From NCBI RefSeq assembly GCF_001641695.1, contig NZ_LSEF01000085.1, positions 63,832 through 127,831 of the forward strand: a stretch of 64,000 bases of DNA, written 5' to 3'. Within the stretch, counting starts at the first letter, position 1; each line of letters begins with the position of its first letter. Made by a program: the position numbers and the translations under genes. Under the pieces are notes generated by a model that was not told the DNA's origin, did no database searches, and worked only from the letters and a program-made list of their open reading frames with translations. Of the stretch, positions 18,057 through 27,329 are shown piece by piece. Origin of the DNA: Bradyrhizobium neotropicale. Its GTDB lineage: Bacteria > Pseudomonadota > Alphaproteobacteria > Rhizobiales > Xanthobacteraceae.

Positions 18057-18711
18057 ACTCATCAACCTGATCATCCAGGCCACCGGCGAGAGCCTGTTCA
18101 TGGTCGGGGTAGCGGCGCTGCTCGGGACGGTTTTCGGCCTGCCGATCGGCGTCTTCCTCGCGACCAGCCGCAAAGGCGAGCTGTTCGCGGCGCCTGCGGT
18201 CAACGCGGTGCTCGGCATCATCGTCAACGCGACTCGCTCGACGCCTTTCATCATTCTGGTCGTGGCCATCATCCCGTTCACGCGGCTCATCGCCGGCACC
18301 TCGATCGGATCGACCGCGGCAATCGTGCCGCTGACGATCGCCTCGACGCCGTTCATCGCGCGCCTGGTGGAAGCCGCGATCCGCGAGGTCGATGCCGGGC
18401 TGATCGAGACCGCGTCCTCGTTCGGTGCCTCGCCGCTGCAGATCGTGTTCAAGGTGCTGATCCCCGAGGCGCTGCCGGGCCTGTTGCTGGCGCTCACGCT
18501 CGCGGTGGTCAGCCTGCTCGGCTACTCCGCCATGGTCGGCGCAGTCGGCGGCGGCGGGCTCGGCGATCTCGGCATCCGCTATGGCTACCAGCGCTTCATG
18601 CCTGAGATGATGCTGGCCGTCGTCGTTGTGCTGATCGCGCTTGTGCAGCTCGTTCAGAGCGCGGGCGACTATCTGGCACGCCGGGTCAATCGCCGGCTGC
18701 GCCACCGCTGA
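18046..18711 (+). CDS. metI: Methionine ABC transporter permease MetI
   Basis: A 221-residue membrane permease with five to six membrane helices and the binding-protein-dependent transport motif EAALIETASSFGASPLQIVF-like segment (VDAGLIETASSFGASPLQIV, residues about 110-130) that contacts MetN. Residues GAVGGGGLGDLGIRYGYQRF near the C-terminus are typical of MetI. It lies between metN and metQ in one operon. Confidence 0.95.
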   Translation: MSPELINLIIQATGESLFMVGVAALLGTVFGLPIGVFLATSRKGELFAAPAVNAVLGIIVNATRSTPFIILVVAIIPFTRLIAGTSIGSTAAIVPLTIASTPFIARLVEAAIREVDAGLIETASSFGASPLQIVFKVLIPEALPGLLLALTLAVVSLLGYSAMVGAVGGGGLGDLGIRYGYQRFMPEMMLAVVVVLIALVQLVQSAGDYLARRVNRRLRHR

Positions 18712-18740
18712 CGTAAGCTTTCCTGACATCGGAGACATTG

Positions 18741-19517
18741 ATGCGTTTTCTCGTGACGATCGCGGCTGCCGCGATTCTGCTGGCCGGCCCTGCGCAGGCC
18801 GAAACCATCCGGGTCGGGGTGACCGCGGGTCCCCACGCCGAGATCATGGATGTCGTGAAGAAGGTCGGCGCCGAGCGCGGCCTCGACATCAAGGTGGTCG
18901 AGTTCACCGACTATGTAATTCCGAACCAGGCGCTGGCACTGAAGGACCTCGAAGCGAACTCGTTCCAACATGAGCCCTACCTGAAGAACCAGATATCCAA
19001 GACCGGCTGGAAGATCGTCAAGGTCGCAACCACGATCGGCTCGCCGCAGGGCGTCTATTCGCTGAAGTACAAGAAGCCCTCCGACCTGCCGGACGGCGCC
19101 CGCGTCGCGATCGCCAACGATCCCTCCAACGGCGCGCGCGGGTTAATGATTCTGGCGCTGCACGGTGTGATCAAGCTGAGGGATCCCAACGACGTCACCT
19201 CGACCATTGCCGACATTACCGACAATCCCAAGAAGCTCCGTTTCGTCGAGCTAGACGCCGCCCAGCTTCCGCGCTCGCTCCAGGATGTCGACCTCGTCTC
19301 GATCAACAACAATTACGCAGTGCAGGCCGGCCTCAATCCGGCAGTCGATGCGATCGCGCGTGAGAACGCCGACGGCCCCTGGGTCAACATCCTCGCCGTC
19401 CGCGAGGAGGACAAGGACAAGCCCTGGGTCAAGCAATTGATCGAGGCCTACCACTCCACACCGGTTAAGGAGTTTCTCGAGAAGCGGTTCAAGGGGACGT
19501 ATCTGCCGACCTGGTAG
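18741..19517 (+). CDS. metQ: Methionine-binding protein MetQ (NlpA family)
   Basis: Periplasmic substrate-binding protein of the MetNIQ importer, 258 residues. The N-terminus MRFLVTIAAAAILLAGPAQA is a signal peptide ending in an AxA site; there is no lipobox cysteine, so the protein is free in the periplasm rather than lipid-anchored. Family motifs include VGVTAGPHAEIMD, LEANSFQHEPYL and VSINNNYAVQAGL. ATG 18741 follows GGAGA by five bases. It ends 15 bases from the convergent AraC-type gene. Confidence 0.95.
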   Translation: MRFLVTIAAAAILLAGPAQAETIRVGVTAGPHAEIMDVVKKVGAERGLDIKVVEFTDYVIPNQALALKDLEANSFQHEPYLKNQISKTGWKIVKVATTIGSPQGVYSLKYKKPSDLPDGARVAIANDPSNGARGLMILALHGVIKLRDPNDVTSTIADITDNPKKLRFVELDAAQLPRSLQDVDLVSINNNYAVQAGLNPAVDAIARENADGPWVNILAVREEDKDKPWVKQLIEAYHSTPVKEFLEKRFKGTYLPTW

Positions 19518-19532
19518 ACACTCGGCTGCGCG

Positions 19533-20522
19533 TCAGGCGGCTCGCCTGGCGCGCCGCAGGGTCTCCGAGGGCAACTCGGAGAAGTGGCGTTTGTAGTCGA
19601 GCGAGAACTGGCTGAAGTGCCAGAAGCCGTGCCGGACGGCGACGTCGTAGACGGAAGCCTTGGTGCCATCGCAACACTTGAGATCGCGGCGCACGCGGTT
19701 CAGCCGCATCGCGCGCCAATAATGCATCGGGCTCGTGCCCAAGACCTCCTGGAAGCAATAGCCGAGCTTGCGCGGGCTGGCGCCGACCGCCTTGCACACC
19801 TCCAAAAGTGAGAGCGAGCGATCGCCGCTGCCATGCATCAGTTCGCGCGCACGCTCGACGGTCCGCTTGCGCGCCACGGCGCTGCGTCCGGGATCGCTCG
19901 GACGCGCCGTCGGCAACATATCCATGATCTCGACGAGGAGGGCGTCCTCCAGCACCTGTTGCGCCACTGGATCGTCGAACCGCTCCGGTACGGCGGTGAT
20001 GGTGTCGTGGATCGCGACGAGATGGTTGCGCAGCCGCGCGACCGGCGCCTCGGCCATCTCGATCACGGAGAGCTGGTGCCAGACGGCACGCGGCACCGCG
20101 ATGTCGAGCCGCGCGGCTAGCTCCTCGATCAGCGCGGCGCTGGTGACGACACCGCGCAACTCAAACGCCTTCGGTGTGCACATGTCGACTTCGGCATCGA
20201 TGCAGGCGATGACCTGCGCGCCCGCGACGCTGGCGCCATTGCAATTGACCTCGCCAGTGGCGTGCCAGGGCAGGCCGATGCCAAGACTGCCGGCGCCGAG
20301 CTGGCCGTATTGGCGAACCTGCTGGCTGGTGACCTCGCGGAACACCTCGACGCGCGGCAGAGAGAGCTGCGTGAAACTGCCAGCGAACGCACCAGCGCTG
20401 ATCTGGTCGTAATTGAGCCGCCAGCGGCCGAGCGCGGCACAATGCTCATCGACGTCCGTGCTGCTGGCCTGGAGCAGGCAGGCAGCCGAAGGCGAAGTCG
20501 GAAGAGTCGTGTCCAAGGCCAT
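19533..20522 (-). CDS. AraC-family transcriptional regulator
   Basis: A 329-residue regulator. The C-terminal 110 residues form the double helix-turn-helix: LSLLEVCKAVGASPRKLGYC is the first reading helix region and SVYDVAVRHGFWHFSQFSLD with YKRHFSELPSETLRR the second. The N-terminal part resembles the sensing domain of FeaR/EutR-like regulators. The open frame continues far upstream, opposite the amine-oxidase genes, but ATG 20522 gives the usual AraC length. It is divergent from the hydrolase-amine oxidase pair, which suggests it activates them in response to an amine or related compound. Confidence 0.9.
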   Translation of the reverse strand: MALDTTLPTSPSAACLLQASSTDVDEHCAALGRWRLNYDQISAGAFAGSFTQLSLPRVEVFREVTSQQVRQYGQLGAGSLGIGLPWHATGEVNCNGASVAGAQVIACIDAEVDMCTPKAFELRGVVTSAALIEELAARLDIAVPRAVWHQLSVIEMAEAPVARLRNHLVAIHDTITAVPERFDDPVAQQVLEDALLVEIMDMLPTARPSDPGRSAVARKRTVERARELMHGSGDRSLSLLEVCKAVGASPRKLGYCFQEVLGTSPMHYWRAMRLNRVRRDLKCCDGTKASVYDVAVRHGFWHFSQFSLDYKRHFSELPSETLRRARRAA

Positions 20523-20702
20523 GACAACGCTCGAAATGTTCTGGCCAGCGAACCAGCAAGGACCGCGCCAGACTGGCACGGCGGTAGCCGGTGTCCAGCA
20601 AATTATTGCCGGATCTCGATAACGCCCGGTCGCGTCCGGGTGCAGTCTTTCGTCCCATCCATTCCCGGCATCGGGGGCGGGATTGCCTTGCGGAGGATCG
20701 AG

Positions 20703-21899
20703 ATGCGACCAACCGAGATCATGCGCGGCAGCCCGGCTGCGCCCGAGGGCCAGGTGACACGCGCGAACTGGCGCAGCTTTCCCGCGATCCGCTGGGGCTT
20801 TACCCACACCCGCGAGGTGCTTCCGACCGCGGAGGTTCGCCGCTCCGCGCAGCCGGCCCCGATCGTCAGCGCGCCGCGTGAGCTGACAAAACTCGGCTTC
20901 ACCGCGCCCGACGGCAACCCCACCACCGTCGAAGCCACGCTCCGCGAGACCTTCGCCGATGCGCTGCTCGTGATGCACCGTGGCACGCTGATCCACGAAT
21001 GGTACGGCGACGGCATGAGCGCGACCACGCCTCATCTGATCTGCTCCATCAGCAAATCGATTGCCGGCACGCTCGGCGGCGTGCTGGCCGCGCGTGGGCT
21101 GGTCGATCCCGAGGCGAGAGTGGTCCGCTACGTGCCGGAGCTCGAGACGTCCGTCTATGGCACCTGCACCGTCCGCAACGTCCTCGACATGGCGGTCGCG
21201 ATCCAGTTCGAGGAGGATTACGAAGACCCGGCCGGCGACGTCGCGCGCTATCGCTTTTCGTCCGGCTGGGACGTGCCGCCGCCCGGCGTCGAGGCCGGCC
21301 ATCAACGGGCTTACCTCACGACGCTGCGCGGGACGGGGAAGCCGCACGGCAAGGTGTTCCATTACGTCTCGACCAATACCGAGGTGCTCGGCTGGGTCTA
21401 TGAGCGCGCCTGCGGCATGCCATATCCGCGCATCCTGTCCGAATATCTCTGGCAGCCGATGGGCGCAGAGGAGGATGCCTCCATGACGCTCGACAGCCAC
21501 GGCATGGGCCGCATCGCCGGCGGCCTCTCCGTCACCGCGCGCGACTTGATCCGCTTCGGCGAGATGATCCGCTGCCACGGCGTGGTCGGCGGGCGACAGG
21601 TCGTGCCGGGTTGGTGGATCGACGACATCCACGAGAACGGCGATCACAAGGCCTGGGCCGACGGCGACCTCGCCGACATCTTCCCGGGCGCCCGCTACCG
21701 CAGCAAATGGTACACGATCGATCCCTCGCGCAACGATCTCGCCGGGATCGGCATCCACGGCCAGTGGCTCTATGTCGATGCGGCCTCCGACACCGTCATC
21801 GTCAAGCTGGCGACGCAGCCGAAGGCGATGGACGTTCCGCTCGACCATCGCTGGCTCGCCGCGTTCCGCACCATCACCGTGCATCTCGACCCGCGCTGA
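20703..21899 (+). CDS. Serine hydrolase with class C beta-lactamase fold, 6-aminohexanoate-oligomer hydrolase-like
   Basis: A 398-residue enzyme with no signal peptide, so probably cytoplasmic. Catalytic motif SISK places Ser115 and Lys118, and HYVSTNTEVLGW supplies Tyr221; these positions closely match Ser112/Lys115/Tyr215 of the nylon-oligomer hydrolase NylB, and the general layout (GGLSVTARDLIRFGEM in the second half) is that of the beta-lactamase-related family. The exact substrate, an amide or ester, is not known. GGAGG lies six bases before ATG 20703. Fifteen bases after its stop begins the copper amine oxidase gene, so the two are co-transcribed. Confidence 0.85.
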   Translation: MRPTEIMRGSPAAPEGQVTRANWRSFPAIRWGFTHTREVLPTAEVRRSAQPAPIVSAPRELTKLGFTAPDGNPTTVEATLRETFADALLVMHRGTLIHEWYGDGMSATTPHLICSISKSIAGTLGGVLAARGLVDPEARVVRYVPELETSVYGTCTVRNVLDMAVAIQFEEDYEDPAGDVARYRFSSGWDVPPPGVEAGHQRAYLTTLRGTGKPHGKVFHYVSTNTEVLGWVYERACGMPYPRILSEYLWQPMGAEEDASMTLDSHGMGRIAGGLSVTARDLIRFGEMIRCHGVVGGRQVVPGWWIDDIHENGDHKAWADGDLADIFPGARYRSKWYTIDPSRNDLAGIGIHGQWLYVDAASDTVIVKLATQPKAMDVPLDHRWLAAFRTITVHLDPR

Positions 21900-21914
21900 G
21901 CTTTGGACATCGTC

Positions 21915-23915
21915 ATGCTCGATACCGTCAAAGCCAAATCGCCGGCGCGGGCCGCCACACCGCATCCGCTCGATCCGCTGACGGCCGAAGAAATCACAGC
22001 GGCCTGCACGCTGGTGCGTGCAGCGTCCACGTCGCCTGAGGCTTGCCGCTTCCCGACGGTGCGGCTGGAAGAGCCGACCAAGCAGCAGCTGGCAGTGGGC
22101 GGGGCAGGCCTGCCCCGCCGCGCTTTCGTGCTGACGCTGGATGTGCAGAACGGCGAGGCGATCGAGCACGTCGTCGATCTCAGCCGTGGCGAGATCGTCG
22201 TGCGCAAGCTCGTTCCGAACCGCGAGGCACCGTACGGACAGCCGTCGGTGATGCTGGAGGAGTTCTTCAAGTGCGAGGCCGTGGTGAAGGCCGATCCCGG
22301 CTGGCGCGCGGCGATGCATCGGCGCGGGCTTAGCGACAACGATATCGAGCTCGTCCAGGTCGATCCGTTCTCCTCCGGCTTCTTCGACAAGGCGTTCGAG
22401 CGCGGCGCGCGCATCGTGCGTGCCGTCAGCTATTTTCGCGAGCATCCGCAGGACAACGGCTACGCCCATCCGATCGAGGGCGTGGTCGCGGTCGTCGACC
22501 TGATCGGGGGCAGGGTTATCGACCTCACCGACGAAGACCCGATCGTGCCGATCCCGCGCAAGAAGCGCAACTACGGCGCTCACGAAACCAGGAACCCGCG
22601 CGCCGACATCAAGCCGCTGCATATCGAGCAGCCGGAGGGCGCGAGCTTCCGCGTCGATGGCTGGAAGGTCGACTGGCAGAAGTGGAGCTTTCGCGTCGGC
22701 TTCACGCCGCGCGAAGGCCTGGTGCTGCATCAGCTCGCCTACCAGGACGGCGAGCGCAAGCGTTCGCTGATCCATCGCGCCAGCGTCACCGAGATGGTGG
22801 TGCCCTATGCCGACCCGACCGCCAACCATTTCTGGAAATCGGCGTTCGATGCCGGCGAATACGGGCTCGGCATGCTCGCCAATGCGCTCGAGCTCGGCTG
22901 CGACTGCCTCGGCAACATCCACTATTTCGACGTGCCGGCAGCCGACAGCAAGGGCGAGCCCTTCGTCATGCAGAACGCCATCTGCATGCATGAAGAGGAC
23001 TACGGAATTGCCTGGAAACACTACGAATTCCGCAACGGCCTGTTCGAAGTCCGGCGCTCCCGGCGCCTCGTCATCTCGTTCTTCGCGACCGTCGGCAATT
23101 ACGACTACGGCTTCTACTGGTATCTCTACCAGGACGGCACGATCCAGCTCGAGACAAAACTGACCGGCATCATCCAGACCGCGGCGGTGCAGCCGGGCGA
23201 GAAATACCGCTGGGGCGGCATGGTCGACGACAATCTGGGCGGCCCGACGCACCAGCACTTCTTCAACGTGCGCCTGCACATGGATCTCGATGGCGGCGGC
23301 AACACCGTCACCGAGCACGAGTTCGTGCCGCGGCCCTGGGGCCACGACAATCCGCATGGCAACGTGTTCGATACGACGACGCGCGTGCTATCGCGCGAGC
23401 GAGATGCGGCCGCAATTGCCAACGGTGAGACCGGTCGCTTCTGGAAGATCAGCAATCCGAACGAGACCAACTCCGTCGGCGGCGCGCCGGCCTACAAGCT
23501 CGTGGTCAATCCGAGCCCGCTGATGCTGGCGCAGGAGGGCAGCTACGTGCGCAGGCGAGGCGGATTCGCCACCAGGCATATCTGGGTCACGGCGTTCGAC
23601 CCGGCTGAGAAATACGCCAGCGGCGACTATCCCAACGTCCACGCCGGCGGCGACGGCCTGCCGCGCTACGCCGCACAGAACCGCAACATCGAGAACGCCG
23701 ACATCGTGGTCTGGCACTCCTTCGGCCATACCCATGTCTGCAAGCCCGAGGACTTTCCGATCATGCCGGTCGAATATGCCGGCTTCATGCTGAAGCCGAC
23801 CGGCTTCTTCGCGGCAAACGCGGCCGGCGACATCCCGCCGGACCGCAACAGCCGCAGCGTCCTCGCCGGCGACCAGAAAGGCACCGGCGGCGGATCGTGC
23901 TGTCACGCGAGCTAG
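21915..23915 (+). CDS. Copper-containing primary-amine oxidase
   Basis: Oxidises primary amines to aldehydes with release of ammonia and H2O2, using the self-made cofactor topaquinone. In the 666-residue product the TPQ precursor is Tyr396 in VGNYDYGFYW, the catalytic base is Asp312 in SAFDAGEYG, and copper ligands are His446 and His448 in THQHFFNVR and probably His607 in THVCKPEDFP. No export signal is seen, like the cytoplasmic Arthrobacter-type enzymes. ATG 21915 is chosen over TTG 21903. The C-terminus ends in GGGSCCHAS, an uncommon double-cysteine tail. It is in an operon with a NylB-like hydrolase and a divergent AraC regulator. Confidence 0.94.
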   Translation: MLDTVKAKSPARAATPHPLDPLTAEEITAACTLVRAASTSPEACRFPTVRLEEPTKQQLAVGGAGLPRRAFVLTLDVQNGEAIEHVVDLSRGEIVVRKLVPNREAPYGQPSVMLEEFFKCEAVVKADPGWRAAMHRRGLSDNDIELVQVDPFSSGFFDKAFERGARIVRAVSYFREHPQDNGYAHPIEGVVAVVDLIGGRVIDLTDEDPIVPIPRKKRNYGAHETRNPRADIKPLHIEQPEGASFRVDGWKVDWQKWSFRVGFTPREGLVLHQLAYQDGERKRSLIHRASVTEMVVPYADPTANHFWKSAFDAGEYGLGMLANALELGCDCLGNIHYFDVPAADSKGEPFVMQNAICMHEEDYGIAWKHYEFRNGLFEVRRSRRLVISFFATVGNYDYGFYWYLYQDGTIQLETKLTGIIQTAAVQPGEKYRWGGMVDDNLGGPTHQHFFNVRLHMDLDGGGNTVTEHEFVPRPWGHDNPHGNVFDTTTRVLSRERDAAAIANGETGRFWKISNPNETNSVGGAPAYKLVVNPSPLMLAQEGSYVRRRGGFATRHIWVTAFDPAEKYASGDYPNVHAGGDGLPRYAAQNRNIENADIVVWHSFGHTHVCKPEDFPIMPVEYAGFMLKPTGFFAANAAGDIPPDRNSRSVLAGDQKGTGGGSCCHAS

Positions 23916-24017
23916 GCGAGGGGGCGACGGCCGGTCCAGTCGCGCTTCCGAGCATGAACCTTCCCGCCGGACGCCGGCACAAAAGACTGGTGACAGCTCC
24001 TACCCCGCGGGATCCCC

Positions 24018-24845
24018 ATGAAGTGGCTTGCCTTGCTTTGCCTGCTCGTGTTCGCCACGAACGCGAAAGCGGCCGGGCCTGAGCAGCACTACCTCGAACT
24101 ACGCGATCGCTACATCGCGAAGTTCTCGAAGGCTGCGGAGAACGAGGAGACTTACAAGCAGCACGATACGGCTCTCAAGGAGTTGGCAGACGTGTTGCGT
24201 GGCCTGGTGGGGCCGATCACGATCAAGGGGCTACCGACAGAGGCAACGTCCAACGTCGACACGCTCTACAAGGCCGACTCGGGTTTCGGCCATCTCGATG
24301 GGCTCGCTTTCGCCTCCAAAGGCGACAAGACGCAAGTCGTGGTCACGACCAGCGCGCTGCTCGAGCACTGGCTTCGCGAACACCGCGAGGACGGCATGCC
24401 GCAGGAGATCAGCGCCGCGTTCAGGTCAGACCACTTCTACTACGCTGCGATCCAGGACTCCGCCTTCGCCAAATATGCGGAGCTGCCGATCACAAAGCCC
24501 GCGACCGCGGGTGCAGCGTTCGCCGTGCTGGGCGTGCGCGGCAATGGCGATCTGAAGGGACCGCCTGATGAAATCGACGTCGTCGCGATCCAGGGCGGGA
24601 AGGTTTTCTTTGTCGCCACGTCGGACGCCGTGAAGACGGCCCCGATCCCGGCCTGCGAGAAGGTCTTTAAGCAGATGATGGCAAAGCCCGTCGACAAGAA
24701 GGACCCGCGGGGCGACATGACCCGCGAAAACAATGCGATGACGGCCTTCACCCAGTGCTTCGCCAAGGCGGCGCCGAGCCAGAGCTGGTTTGCCACAGTC
24801 GTCAAGAAGGCGCAGAGCCAGCTCGATCTGCTGCCGCTGCGCTAG
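24018..24845 (+). CDS. Secreted protein of unknown function
   Basis: A 275-residue product with a signal peptide (MKWLALLCLLVFATNAKA, cleavage after AKA) and a soluble remainder. I recognise no catalytic motif. Two cysteines (CEKVFKQMM and TQCFAKAA) could form a disulfide in the periplasm. It follows the amine oxidase gene by about 100 bases on the same strand but its unrelated nature and the gap leave operon membership open. Confidence 0.75.
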   Translation: MKWLALLCLLVFATNAKAAGPEQHYLELRDRYIAKFSKAAENEETYKQHDTALKELADVLRGLVGPITIKGLPTEATSNVDTLYKADSGFGHLDGLAFASKGDKTQVVVTTSALLEHWLREHREDGMPQEISAAFRSDHFYYAAIQDSAFAKYAELPITKPATAGAAFAVLGVRGNGDLKGPPDEIDVVAIQGGKVFFVATSDAVKTAPIPACEKVFKQMMAKPVDKKDPRGDMTRENNAMTAFTQCFAKAAPSQSWFATVVKKAQSQLDLLPLR

Positions 24846-24965
24846 TTTCCATCGAGCCTCGATTGACAAACTGGTCCTGTATGCGGGGAGGCCGGATACA
24901 CTATACTGCCGGTGCGGTTTGTGCCAAAAACCGCGGGCGCGAGCTGACGAAAGGACGTGTGAAGT

Positions 24966-25736
24966 TTGGCCGCATCCAAAAAGGGGGCTGAGCCTGCGGA
25001 ACGCCAGAACGGGATTGATCGGACCATCGATCTCCTGGAAGCGCTGCTGCATTTGCGTGCCCCCTCCAAACTCAGCGACCTCGCGAAGCAAATGGGCGCG
25101 CCGCGCTCGACGGTCTATGCCATCGCCAACCGCCTGATCGAGGCGGACCTGCTGGAAAGCGTCGGCGAGGGCGGTCAGGTCTATTTCGGCAAGGCGGTGC
25201 ATCTCTACGGTCGGGCCTATGCGGAGGCCAATCCCCTGCATCGCCGATGCCGCGAAGCCCTCGACCGGCTCGCGACCCAGCACAGCGCGACCGCGCAACT
25301 CTGCGCGCTGCGTGGCCGCAAATACGTGGTGGTCGATACCAGGGACGGGTCGGGCCTGTTCCGGATCACCACGGATGTCGGCATTGAGGTGCCGTTGCCG
25401 TGGACTGCATCCGGCAGGTTGCTGCTGGATCACATGAGCCCTTCGGAGATTCGTGCGTTCGTTCCGAAAGAGGATTTTCGCCTTCCGGACGGCCGACTGC
25501 TCGATGTCGGTGATTTCATCAAGGATGTCGCGCGCGCGAGGCGCGAAGGCAGATGCGTCACGACGGCGCTGTCCGACCGGTTTACGTCGTGTCTAGCCGC
25601 GCCCATCCGCGACAAGAAGGGGATCGCGGTCGCGACCCTTTGCTTCGTCATTCCGGCGGACTCGCCGAACAAGCGTAGGACCGAGCTGCTCGACGACCTG
25701 GTCGCCACCGCAACTGAACTCTCAGATCGTCACTGA
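24966..25736 (+). CDS. IclR-family transcriptional regulator
   Basis: A 256-residue regulator starting at TTG 24966 with AAGGA ten bases upstream; the preceding in-frame codon is a stop, so no earlier start exists. The N-terminal winged helix-turn-helix (about 15-75) reads SKLSDLAKQMGAPRSTVYAI, and the C-terminal effector-binding domain (about 85-255) includes PLPWTASGRLLLDHM and CLAAPIRDKKGIAVATLCF. The downstream MFS-deacylase-RidA genes are its likely targets. Confidence 0.92.
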   Translation: MAASKKGAEPAERQNGIDRTIDLLEALLHLRAPSKLSDLAKQMGAPRSTVYAIANRLIEADLLESVGEGGQVYFGKAVHLYGRAYAEANPLHRRCREALDRLATQHSATAQLCALRGRKYVVVDTRDGSGLFRITTDVGIEVPLPWTASGRLLLDHMSPSEIRAFVPKEDFRLPDGRLLDVGDFIKDVARARREGRCVTTALSDRFTSCLAAPIRDKKGIAVATLCFVIPADSPNKRRTELLDDLVATATELSDRH

Positions 25737-25874
25737 GCCGAGCCGACAGGCGGCGAAGGGGCACCGTTTCGTGGCCGTCCTCGCGCGGTCCCTGCCGCGT
25801 GCGCGCGACGCATTCAGGCGAGGCGGTCCGAAATGTCCGGACTTGACATCACGGCGTCGGCATCTAGCATGACG

Positions 25875-25902
25875 CTATAAGATAAAGTTGTCCACTATAA
25901 GA
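25875..25902. promoter_or_regulatory. Candidate operator: direct repeat of CTATAAGA
   Basis: CTATAAGA occurs at 25875-25882 and again at 25895-25902, exactly 20 bases apart, i.e. about two helical turns, within an AT-rich island about 100 bases before the MFS transporter gene. Two same-face half sites fit a dimeric repressor such as the IclR-type protein encoded just upstream. The sequence is seen; binding is inferred. Confidence 0.4.
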
Positions 25903-25999
25903 GACATCAACCAACACCCAGCGCGGCGAAGTTCTCTCAGTTCCGTATTTCGGCGGGACGAAGGACGTGATCGCGCGTTCTTTCGCGGGAGGATTCGAA

Positions 26000-27319
26000 A
26001 TGGCGAAGGCAAGCCAACAAGTACCCGGGCGACGCTGGTTGATCGGTTGTCTCCTCGGCGTCGGAATCCTCATCAACTACATCGATCGTGTCGGGCTCTC
26101 CGCCGCCACGCCCGAGCTCACCAGGGAGCTGGGCCTCACCGCCACCGACATCGGTCTGCTCGGCAGCGCGTTCTTCTGGACCTATTCGCTGCTGCAAGTC
26201 CCCGGCGGCATGGTGCTCGACCGCTTCGGCGTCACCACGGTCGGCCGCGCCAGCAGCTTCCTCTGGGCGGTCGCCGCCACCATCACCGCGCTCGCCAGCG
26301 GACTTTGGGGTATCGCAGCCGCGCGTCTCTTGCTCGGGGTCGCCGAAGCGCCGGCGTTTCCGGCAAGTCAGAAGGCGACCGGCCACTGGTTTCCGCTCGA
26401 CGAGCGCGCGCGTTCGACGGCGATCTTCGATTCCGCCGCCAAGTTCTCCAACGTGATCGGCGTGCCTCTGGTCGCCTATGTGATCTATCTCTACGGCTGG
26501 CGCTGGGGCTTCGGCGTCACGGCGCTACTGAGCTTTTTGTATTTCGTCGCCTACTACGTCATCTATCGAAATCCGAGCGAGGATCCGAAGCTCTCCAAGG
26601 CAGAGCATGACTACATCGTCGCCGGCGGCGGCACGCCGGAAGGCCCGGCCACGGCGGGGCAGAGCCGCATGCTCGGCTACCTCTTGCGCAACCGCAAGGT
26701 CTGGGGGCTGACCATCGGGTTCTCGGCCTATGGCTACACCTTCTATCTCTTCCTCACGTGGCTGCCGGGCTATCTCGCCCAGACCATGCACATGAATCTC
26801 ATGTCGGCCGCGGGCTATTCGACGATCCCCTGGATTTTCGCGACGCTGTCGGACCTCCTGATCGGCGGGTTCCTGGTCGATCACCTGATTGCCCGCGGCT
26901 ACGACAGCACGAGGGTGCGCCAGTCGGTGATCATCGTCGGCATGCTGATGGGGCTCGCCGTGATCGGCGCCGCGTTCACCGTGAAACCGGGCTGGGCGCT
27001 GCTGTGGCTGTCGATCGCGATCTCGGGGCTGTCCGCCGCGGCGCCCGTCGGGTCCTCGATCGTGTCGCTGATCGCGCCCAAGGGCGGCGCGGGAACCGTC
27101 GGCGGCATTCTCAATTTCACCAACAACATGATGGGCGTCCTCGCGCCGATCGTGACCGGAATCGTGGTCGACTGGACCCAATCGTTTGCCGGTGCCTTCA
27201 TGATCGCCGGCGTCGTGCTGCTGATCGGCATCTTCTTCTATGTCGTGGTGCTGGGACGGATCGAATCGATTCCGGATTTCGAAGAGGCGCCATTGCGAGA
27301 CGCCGTGGCCGTCCACTGA
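26000..27319 (+). CDS. MFS transporter, anion:cation symporter-like
   Basis: A 439-residue inner-membrane protein with about 12 membrane helices. INYIDRVGLSAA near residue 25, the family-wide loop motif MVLDRFGVTTVGR, and RLLLGVAEAPAFPASQKATG near 110 are typical of the phthalate/glucarate-type anion:cation symporter subfamily. ATG 26000 has GGGAGG at proper distance. Given the neighbouring D-aminoacylase gene, N-acyl-D-amino acids or related carboxylates are the likely cargo. The deacylase gene begins ten bases after its stop. Confidence 0.88.
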   Translation: MAKASQQVPGRRWLIGCLLGVGILINYIDRVGLSAATPELTRELGLTATDIGLLGSAFFWTYSLLQVPGGMVLDRFGVTTVGRASSFLWAVAATITALASGLWGIAAARLLLGVAEAPAFPASQKATGHWFPLDERARSTAIFDSAAKFSNVIGVPLVAYVIYLYGWRWGFGVTALLSFLYFVAYYVIYRNPSEDPKLSKAEHDYIVAGGGTPEGPATAGQSRMLGYLLRNRKVWGLTIGFSAYGYTFYLFLTWLPGYLAQTMHMNLMSAAGYSTIPWIFATLSDLLIGGFLVDHLIARGYDSTRVRQSVIIVGMLMGLAVIGAAFTVKPGWALLWLSIAISGLSAAAPVGSSIVSLIAPKGGAGTVGGILNFTNNMMGVLAPIVTGIVVDWTQSFAGAFMIAGVVLLIGIFFYVVVLGRIESIPDFEEAPLRDAVAVH

Positions 27320-27329
27320 GGAGAGGGGC

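Noticed and set aside
19533..23357. A 1274-codon minus-strand open frame opposite the hydrolase and amine oxidase genes
   Set aside because: Only the last 329 codons (AraC regulator) have protein features; the rest mirrors strongly supported plus-strand genes in a GC-rich genome.
24863..24907. TTGACA and TATACT as an IclR gene promoter
   Set aside because: The two boxes are over 30 bases apart, too far for a sigma-70 promoter.
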